A DNA stretch of 38,270 bases, taken from contig JAGVBT010000139.1 of NCBI GenBank assembly GCA_020059605.1, positions 1-38,270 on the forward strand, read 5' to 3'. The notes below the pieces were generated by a model. The model had not been told where the DNA came from. It made no database searches and saw only the letters and a list, made by a program, of their open reading frames with translations. Source of the stretch: Deltaproteobacteria bacterium (lineage in GTDB: Bacteria; Desulfobacterota; BSN033; UBA1163). Shown here piece by piece: positions 32,851-38,270 of this stretch (within the stretch, counting starts at the first letter, position 1; the number at the start of each line of letters is the position of its first letter). Both the position numbers and the translations under genes were made by a program.

Positions 32851-33591
32851 ATGGAAGTCGAGGCTACTAAGAAGGAAGAGCTGGTTCCCATCTTCATCAT
32901 GGGAAAGAGGTACGAAGTCCCCGCTTCCTTAACCATTCAGAAGGCGATGGAGTATGCCGGATATCAACTGATCCGGGGATGCGGGTGCCGCGGAGGAATT
33001 TGCGGGGCCTGCGGGACCGTCTACCGGTTTCCAGGAACCTATAAGATCGAGGTCGGGTTGGCCTGTCAAACGGTTGTCGAGCCTAACATGTATCTGACTC
33101 AGATTCCTTTCTTTCCGGCGACCAAGAGCGTCTACGAGATGGAGAAGATCACGCCTTCGGTCGAAACACTGGTGAAACATTATCCTGAACTCCTCCGGTG
33201 TCTCCAGTGCAATACCTGCACCAAGTCCTGCCCGATGGACATCGAGGTGATGGATTATATCGCTGCGGGAATGAGAGGGGATATCGCCCGATTGGCGGAA
33301 CTCTCGTTTGACTGCGTGATGTGCGGTTTATGCACATCGAGATGCCCTGCAGAGCTTTGCCAGTACAATATTGCGATTTTAGGAAGGCGCCTCTACGGAA
33401 AATACGTGGCGCCCAGGGCTGAACACCTTGCCTCCATGGTTCAGGAGGTGGAGAAAGGAAAATATGAGCAAATGCTCAGAGGGTTGATGGATACGGATGA
33501 AGAGACCCTCAAGAACCTTTATACCAGCAGAGAGATCGAACCAGAACAGGCCGATGAGAACTGGACACCCAAAGATAAAACATACCTATAA
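32851..33591 (+). CDS. FrdB/TfrB-like iron-sulfur subunit
   Basis: A 246-residue protein with an N-terminal plant-type [2Fe-2S] domain (CGCRGGICGAC, Cys46, Cys51, Cys54 and Cys72 in GLACQT) and a C-terminal part with CLQCNTCTKSCP (117-128) and CVMCGLCTSRCP (155-166). Fumarate reductase B subunits have one [2Fe-2S], one [4Fe-4S] and one [3Fe-4S]; here both C-terminal sets have four cysteines, so two [4Fe-4S] clusters are more likely. It lacks the CCG domain of methanogen TfrB. It is followed by the flavoprotein FrdA2, forming an FrdAB pair without membrane anchors. AGGAGG precedes the ATG. Confidence 0.9.
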   Translation: MEVEATKKEELVPIFIMGKRYEVPASLTIQKAMEYAGYQLIRGCGCRGGICGACGTVYRFPGTYKIEVGLACQTVVEPNMYLTQIPFFPATKSVYEMEKITPSVETLVKHYPELLRCLQCNTCTKSCPMDIEVMDYIAAGMRGDIARLAELSFDCVMCGLCTSRCPAELCQYNIAILGRRLYGKYVAPRAEHLASMVQEVEKGKYEQMLRGLMDTDEETLKNLYTSREIEPEQADENWTPKDKTYL

Positions 33592-33615
33592 CAAACATAG
33601 CACCCCTCGATCGCT

Positions 33616-33638
33616 CCCTCTCCCTTCGTGGGAGAGGG
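33616..33638 (+). repeat. Palindrome between frdB-like and frdA2 genes, family E
   Basis: CCCTCTCCC-TTCGT-GGGAGAGGG is a perfect nine-pair hairpin, followed by ATGGGGTGAGGG. The tail of this unit leads into the ribosome site of frdA2. A similar unit ends the window at 38215-38270, including GAGGTGAGGG. Confidence 0.75.
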
Positions 33639-33662
33639 ATGGGGTGAGGGGGCGGAGGTTTT

Positions 33663-35336
33663 ATGCCTTACACAAGCGAGTTGAAGCAGCTGATCAAGAA
33701 GGTTGAGGCGACGCGGGCCGCCAGAGTGGAAGCCAAGAGAAGAGGGGAAGAGTTTCCTTTGCTTACCTTGAAAGAGAGAGAAGAACGGCTAAAAAAGTAT
33801 CATCCCGATTTCAAAGAAGGTTCCCGGAAGGAGATTCGTGTCGGTCCGAATAAGGGTTATTCGATCTCTCCGGAAATCGTTCATATTCTCGAAGCCAAAA
33901 GCCGTGTCAACCCTGATGTGATTGATCTGAATAAAATCGCCTATGAAACCGATGTCCTTATTCTCGGCGGAGGAGGCGCGGGAACAGCCGCTGCGTTGAC
34001 CGCGCAGGAAAATGGAGTCCAAGTCCTGATCGCCACCAAATTGAGGCATGGGGACGCCAATACGATGATGGCGGAGGGCGGCATCCAGGGAGCCACCAAG
34101 GGGACGAAAGACTCTCCCTATTACCACTACCTCGATGTTTTGGGGGGAGGTCATTTCAAAAATATTCCGGAGCTTGCCTATACCCTTGTCACGGAGGCTC
34201 CGAAGGTCCTGGCATGGCTGGAAAATTTGGGGTGTATGCTGACGAAATTGCCGGAAGGGCAGCTGAAGTCACTTCATGGGGGCGGAACCTGCCGGAAGCG
34301 GATGCATTACGCCGCCGACATTACCGGCGCCGAGATCATGAGAACCCTGAGGGATGAGGCAAGAAACCGCCCAGAGGACATTAAGGTTCTGGAATTTTCT
34401 CCGGCCGTGGAACTGATCTTGAATGAGCACGGCCATTGCGCGGGTGCGGTTCTTTATAATCTGGAAACGGAAGAATATTTCGTCGTCAAGGCAAAAGCGG
34501 TCATCATGGCCACAGGAGGTTCTGGAAGACTCCATATCCAGGGGTTCATGACCACCAACCATTACGGTGCGACCGGGGACGGCCTGATTATGGGTTATCG
34601 GGCAGGGGTAAGGGTATGTTTTCTCCATACCGTCCAGTATCATCCGACAGGGGCGGTATTCCCGGAACAGGCAGAGGGTCTCCTGATCACAGAGAAGTTC
34701 CGAGGGGCGGGCGCGAATGTCCTCAACATTGATGGAGAACAATTCGTCAACGAGCGGGAGCCGAGGGATGTGGAATCCGCCTCGTTCATTCGAGAATGTG
34801 ATGAGGTTGGAAAAGGAATACCGACGCCGACAGGGAAAGTGGGCATCTGGCTTGACTCGCCGATGATCGACATCCTCATGGGGGAAGGGGCGGTGAAGAG
34901 GGAATTCCCGGGCAAATTTATTCTCTTTAAGCGATTTGGAATCGATATTTCAAAGGAACCGATGCTGGTTTATCCAACACTTCATTACCAGAACGGGGGC
35001 TTGGAATATAACAGCCTTTGCGAGACATCCGTCCCTGGGTTTTTCGCTACCGGAGAAGTATCGGGCGGAGTCCACGGAGAGAATCGTTTGATGGGGAATT
35101 CGCTTCTTGATGTCACGGTCTTTGGCAGGATTGCAGGAGTGAGCGCGTCACGGTATGCGAAAGAGAAGGCAAAAGAAGGAACATTGAACCTGGACCATGT
35201 CCGGAGATACCACAAGGAATTGGAAGAAGCCGGGATTGTTACCGATCGGGTTGCTCCCATGCTTCTTCCCGACTACTCCAATCCCAACGTGAGAGAGCGT
35301 CAGCTCACCGCCCATTATTTAGGAACGATCCGGTAA
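33663..35336 (+). CDS. Fumarate reductase/succinate dehydrogenase-type flavoprotein, paralog 2
   Basis: A 557-residue flavoprotein very similar along its full length to the one at 11303-12973, including the unusual N-terminal extension (MPYTSELKQLIKKVEATRAA and on to about residue 90). The FAD fold is VLILGGGGAGTAAALTA. Active-site motifs YHPTGAVFPEQAEG, TEKFRGAGA, EPRDVESAS, TLHYQNGG and ENRLMGNSL are present. The covalent-FAD His is again absent (DANTMMAEGG). It directly follows the FrdB-like gene, with GGAGG before the ATG, and so is the natural catalytic subunit of the Hdr-linked assembly, reducing fumarate or oxidising succinate. Direction cannot be read from sequence. Confidence 0.92.
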   Translation: MPYTSELKQLIKKVEATRAARVEAKRRGEEFPLLTLKEREERLKKYHPDFKEGSRKEIRVGPNKGYSISPEIVHILEAKSRVNPDVIDLNKIAYETDVLILGGGGAGTAAALTAQENGVQVLIATKLRHGDANTMMAEGGIQGATKGTKDSPYYHYLDVLGGGHFKNIPELAYTLVTEAPKVLAWLENLGCMLTKLPEGQLKSLHGGGTCRKRMHYAADITGAEIMRTLRDEARNRPEDIKVLEFSPAVELILNEHGHCAGAVLYNLETEEYFVVKAKAVIMATGGSGRLHIQGFMTTNHYGATGDGLIMGYRAGVRVCFLHTVQYHPTGAVFPEQAEGLLITEKFRGAGANVLNIDGEQFVNEREPRDVESASFIRECDEVGKGIPTPTGKVGIWLDSPMIDILMGEGAVKREFPGKFILFKRFGIDISKEPMLVYPTLHYQNGGLEYNSLCETSVPGFFATGEVSGGVHGENRLMGNSLLDVTVFGRIAGVSASRYAKEKAKEGTLNLDHVRRYHKELEEAGIVTDRVAPMLLPDYSNPNVRERQLTAHYLGTIR

Positions 35337-35508
35337 TTGCTCCATTACCCTCATAAAAAATCCCCTTGTTCTTAATTTCTTTTTTTTACAGTTTTTAATT
35401 CCGGATCACCTTTGTAAATGTCTGTTTTTTTCAGGCGCGGGAGGGCCACTGCAAAACATTCGGCATAGGCCATCCGTTTGACAGCCTTGATTCAGCGTAG
35501 ACCGAAGA

Positions 35509-35537
35509 TTGACAACTTGGTGAACCTATTTTACTTT
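35509..35537 (+). promoter_or_regulatory. Candidate promoter for the thioesterase-deaminase pair
   Basis: A consensus TTGACA (35509-35514) is followed after 17 bases by TACTTT (35532-35537), a weak -10 box. The 220-bp gap after frdA2 holds no gene, only A/T runs, which supports a new transcription unit starting here. Confidence 0.4.
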
Positions 35538-35557
35538 GTGTAAGAGAGGAAACGAAC

Positions 35558-36325
35558 ATGCCACTGAGTTTATCCAAACCGGAGACCCGGGAGGATGAAT
35601 ATCTTGTCAGTTTCTATGAGGCGGATGCGAAAAATCGGATTTTTCTCCCGAGCCTCTGGAAGTACCTGCAGGAAACAGCCTGGAACCATGCCAATCAGAT
35701 CGGAATAGGTTACTCCGATCTGGCGCAAAATGACTATTTCTGGGTCTTATCCCGTTTAGCCATCGAAATGAATGAGTATCCCGGATGGGGGGAGAAAGTA
35801 GTGGTGAAAACCTGGTTATTGGGGAGCAGCCGTCTCTTTGCCCTGCGGGATTTTTCTATCATGAAGGAAGAGGGCAGGGTGATCGGGGGCGCGAAGAGCG
35901 CCTGGGTGGTATTGAACTTAAAAACCCGGAAGCCCCAGCGGATTGAACCCTTCCTCAAAGGTTTGAGCCCCCTTTCGGACCAGGATGGAGCGGAGACAAG
36001 ACTGAATAAACTCCCCGCCCCTTCCCATCCCGGTTCGGAAACATTTTTCACCGTCCATTATAGCGACCTGGATATGCACCAGCATGTCAATAATGCAAGA
36101 TATATCGAATGGATTCTGGATAGTTATCCGTTTGAGATGAACCAGACCCATCACATCACGACCTTCGAAATAAACTTCCTTGCGGAATCGAATTTCGGCG
36201 ATGAGCTTTCCATTCAATCAGAACAACAGAAAGATTCCAACCCTGCCTTCTTACATACGATGATCAGAAAAGAGGACGGCCGGGAACTCTGCCGGGCAAG
36301 GGTAAGATGGAAAAAGGTCGAGTAA
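35558..36325 (+). CDS. Acyl-ACP thioesterase-like protein (double hot-dog)
   Basis: A 255-residue protein with two hot-dog domains, matching bacterial acyl-ACP thioesterases (FatA/FatB-type). The N-terminal half has LPSLWKYLQETAWNHA and WVLSRLAIEMNEYP, and the C-terminal half has VHYSDLDMHQHVNNARYIEW, with the Asn and His of the active site in DxNxHVNN form (here DLDMHQHVNN). It would release free acids from acyl-ACP or acyl-CoA. AGAGGA precedes the ATG. The amidohydrolase gene begins 16 bases after its stop, so the two are very likely co-transcribed, although no pathway link between them is evident. Confidence 0.85.
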   Translation: MPLSLSKPETREDEYLVSFYEADAKNRIFLPSLWKYLQETAWNHANQIGIGYSDLAQNDYFWVLSRLAIEMNEYPGWGEKVVVKTWLLGSSRLFALRDFSIMKEEGRVIGGAKSAWVVLNLKTRKPQRIEPFLKGLSPLSDQDGAETRLNKLPAPSHPGSETFFTVHYSDLDMHQHVNNARYIEWILDSYPFEMNQTHHITTFEINFLAESNFGDELSIQSEQQKDSNPAFLHTMIRKEDGRELCRARVRWKKVE

Positions 36326-36340
36326 CCGGAAAGGTGTCGT

Positions 36341-38065
36341 ATGGATGAATTGGAAAGAAGATTAAACCTGAGCAGGGCGGCATTGGGAGAAATCCCACCC
36401 GATAGTGTCATCACAAACGCCCATTCTTTCAATGCTCTGACCGGAGAGTTTATCAAGGGGCAAACGATCTGGATCAAGGATGGCAGGGTCGCCTATGCGG
36501 GGAGCGACCATAATTTCGTAAAAGATCATCAGACGCAGGTGATCGATGCCGAGGGAATGGCCCTCCTTCCCGGTCTCATCGACGGACACACGCATACGGT
36601 GAGCAATCGTTGCGGGTTCGAGGAGTTCATCAAACATGTTATCCCAACCGGCGTGACGACGCTGGTCACCGAGACCATCGAGCTTGCAACCGTGGTAGGA
36701 AGAGACGGATTCGAGTATCTTGTTAAAGGCCTTGAAGGGCAACCCCTCCGGTTCTATTACACCCTTGCCCCTCTCTGCGGCCTGACGCTGGAGGAGGAGG
36801 TGAATGCCCCTGCCAACGAGGAACTCTTGCCTTTTCTGAAAAACAAGAAGTGCGTGGGCATCGGCGAGATCTACTGGGGAAACCTTTTTCTGGAAAATGA
36901 ACAGGGAGAGAGGGTAAGAGAGCTTGTCGCGATCGCTCTCGAAATGGGCAAGTTGATTGAAGGCCATACAGCAGGAGCCTCAGGGAGAAAACTTCAAGCC
37001 TATACCGATTTTGGCATTTCTTCATGCCACGAACCTATAACCGAAGAAGAGGTGCTGGAAAGGCTGAGGCTGGGCTACTGGGTGATGATCAGGGAAGGTT
37101 CCATCCGAAAAGAACTTCCCGGGGTTGCAGGGATTTTTAAGAAGGAGATCGATTTCAGAAGGCTCATCCTTTCAACCGATGGCGTCGATCCCGAAGGATT
37201 CCTTGAGGAGGGTTATCTCGATGCCTCCCTGAGAAGCGCGCTGAAAATGGGGGTTCCTCCCCAACTCGCTTATCAGATGGTGACGATCAATGTGGCAGAA
37301 CACTTCCGGCTTGACCATCTCATCGGGTCTCTTTCCCCCGGAAAAGCAGCGGACATCGTCATCGTTCCTTCCCCCGGTGACTATTCCCCACAGATGGTGA
37401 TGTGCGACGGGAAAATCATCTTCAAGGACGGCAAATCCTTTGTCAAACCGAGAAAAGTTTTTTTCCCTGAATCGATGTTTCATACGGTGAATATCCAAAA
37501 TCACAACCTTTCGCCCCTCCCGACTCATGGAAAGGCGAGGGCCATCGAGCTGGTGAGCAGGCTGGTTACCCGGGAAAACATCATTGACCTTGACCATGCC
37601 GAGGAGGCCGGGGAAGTGATGATGATTCTCGCCCTTGACCGGTGCGGTAGCGGTCAAGGGTTCATGGGTTTTTTAAAGGGATTTGGACTCCGGAGGGGCG
37701 CCTACGGAACGACGATGAGCTGGGATACTCCGGATATGATCGTTGTAGGGTGCGATACCCCGTCGATGAAAACAGTGATCGAAAGGCTTAAGGAGAACGG
37801 GGGCGGAGGGGTCTATGCGATCGGGGATGAAGTCATCTCGGAATTTCCGGCGCCTCTCTGCGGCCTTAGTTCACTCAAACCGATGGAGAAGATCCGGGAT
37901 GAGATCAAGCGCCTCGAGGCCTCCTTGAGAGAGAACGGGGTTCCATGGGAAAAACCTGTCCTGACGGTGGATACGCTCGGCTCCCCCGCCATCCCCCACC
38001 TGAGAATCACCCATCACGGCTACGTGAGATTGAAAGATAGAAAAATCCTCTCCATCGAACCTTAA
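36341..38065 (+). CDS. Adenine deaminase-like amidohydrolase
   Basis: A 574-residue protein of normal length for the adenine deaminase (Ade) family: N-terminal beta domain, metal site GLIDGHTH (His83, His85), GHTAGASGRKLQAY, the conserved VMIREGS, STDGVDPEGFLEEGYLD and the C-terminal family domain. Adenine deaminase turns adenine into hypoxanthine using two metal ions. Some usual residues differ: the family SDHE reads SCHE and STDD reads STDG, so the substrate may not be adenine. It is encoded 16 bases after the thioesterase gene. It ends about 200 bases before the window edge, with palindromes after it. Confidence 0.85.
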   Translation: MDELERRLNLSRAALGEIPPDSVITNAHSFNALTGEFIKGQTIWIKDGRVAYAGSDHNFVKDHQTQVIDAEGMALLPGLIDGHTHTVSNRCGFEEFIKHVIPTGVTTLVTETIELATVVGRDGFEYLVKGLEGQPLRFYYTLAPLCGLTLEEEVNAPANEELLPFLKNKKCVGIGEIYWGNLFLENEQGERVRELVAIALEMGKLIEGHTAGASGRKLQAYTDFGISSCHEPITEEEVLERLRLGYWVMIREGSIRKELPGVAGIFKKEIDFRRLILSTDGVDPEGFLEEGYLDASLRSALKMGVPPQLAYQMVTINVAEHFRLDHLIGSLSPGKAADIVIVPSPGDYSPQMVMCDGKIIFKDGKSFVKPRKVFFPESMFHTVNIQNHNLSPLPTHGKARAIELVSRLVTRENIIDLDHAEEAGEVMMILALDRCGSGQGFMGFLKGFGLRRGAYGTTMSWDTPDMIVVGCDTPSMKTVIERLKENGGGGVYAIGDEVISEFPAPLCGLSSLKPMEKIRDEIKRLEASLRENGVPWEKPVLTVDTLGSPAIPHLRITHHGYVRLKDRKILSIEP

Positions 38066-38181
38066 TTCGGATTAAAGCGGGAATAAAAAAAATAAGGACA
38101 TTGTTCAACTTGACGTTCACCCTTGACCATTAAGGGAGCGAATACCGGCAGGGGGGAGTTTTATAAAAACATGCCAGAATA

Positions 38182-38237
38182 CCCCCCAGCTCTGCTGGGG
38201 GGATGAATGGCATTCCCTCTCCCCTGGGGGGAGAGGG
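38182..38237 (+). repeat. Two hairpins after the amidohydrolase gene
   Basis: CCCCCCAGC-TCT-GCTGGGGGG (38182-38202) is a perfect nine-pair stem. CCCTCTCCCC with GGGGGAGAGGG (38215-38237) is a second one of family E. Neither has a U run, so these look like dispersed palindromes rather than standard terminators, although they may slow transcription after the operon. Confidence 0.6.
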
Positions 38238-38270
38238 TTAGGTCGCTTCGACTCGCAACCGAGGTGAGGG

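Noticed and set aside
19653-33638. Possible CRISPR-like repeats in intergenic gaps
   Set aside because: The repeats are palindromic, dispersed, and lack regular spacing and unique spacers; no cas gene is present.

Overview
The window looks like a chromosomal segment of a strictly anaerobic, probably Desulfobacterota-type (syntrophic or fermentative) bacterium. This is inferred from gene content: soluble heterodisulfide-reductase-like (Hdr) proteins, an MvhD-type protein, an FdhB/FrhB-like protein, a two-subunit class I fumarase, a transcarboxylase-5S-like carboxytransferase, and CoA-linked acid metabolism. I see no rRNA or tRNA gene, CRISPR array or phage. Almost everything reads on the + strand. 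Minus-strand items are an IS630 transposase and a small toxin-antitoxin pair.

Region 1 (1-11.2 kb, AT-rich) is a carboxylic-acid uptake and degradation block: two acyl-CoA dehydrogenases, an ADP-forming acyl-CoA synthetase alpha-like protein, a tripartite tricarboxylate transporter (tctC, tctB, tctA), a MaoC-type hydratase, a family III CoA-transferase and a DMT-type permease. The transporter genes are split by a decayed IS630-family element (4498-5957). That element carries a 242-bp nested insertion with an 8-bp target duplication, and its transposase frame is interrupted only by TGA codons, three of four at expected Trp positions. Next to it lies a set of palindromes resembling an IS200/IS605 right end.

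Region 2 (11.3-21.3 kb, more GC-rich) holds a C4-dicarboxylate branch: a fumarate reductase/succinate dehydrogenase-type flavoprotein (frdA1), an MmgE/PrpD protein, a DUF1847 protein, a 5S-like carboxytransferase, a LacI-family regulator, malate dehydrogenase and fumarase alpha/beta. LacI-like palindromic operators overlap or flank the promoters of the carboxytransferase and mdh genes, so the regulator probably controls the pyruvate-oxaloacetate-malate-fumarate steps. A MazF-like toxin gene with a frameshift and its intact antitoxin sit between frdA1 and the MmgE gene.

Region 3 (21.4-35.3 kb) is the most interesting part: hdrC-hdrB-hdrA(short)-hdrA(long), then hdrC-hdrB-hdrA(fused double), then mvhD, an FdhB-like Fe-S flavoprotein, a 2Fe-2S/4Fe-4S FrdB-like subunit and a second frdA paralog. 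No membrane anchor is present. The layout suggests a large soluble complex linking Hdr-type flavin-based electron transfer to fumarate reduction or succinate oxidation, fed by the malate/fumarase enzymes of region 2. Nearly every larger gap in this block is filled by a palindromic intergenic repeat, of several families.

Region 4 (35.5-38.1 kb) has an acyl-ACP/acyl-CoA thioesterase and an adenine-deaminase-like amidohydrolase in a likely two-gene operon, followed by palindromic repeats at the window end. Protein functions are assigned from motifs and family memory without any database search.
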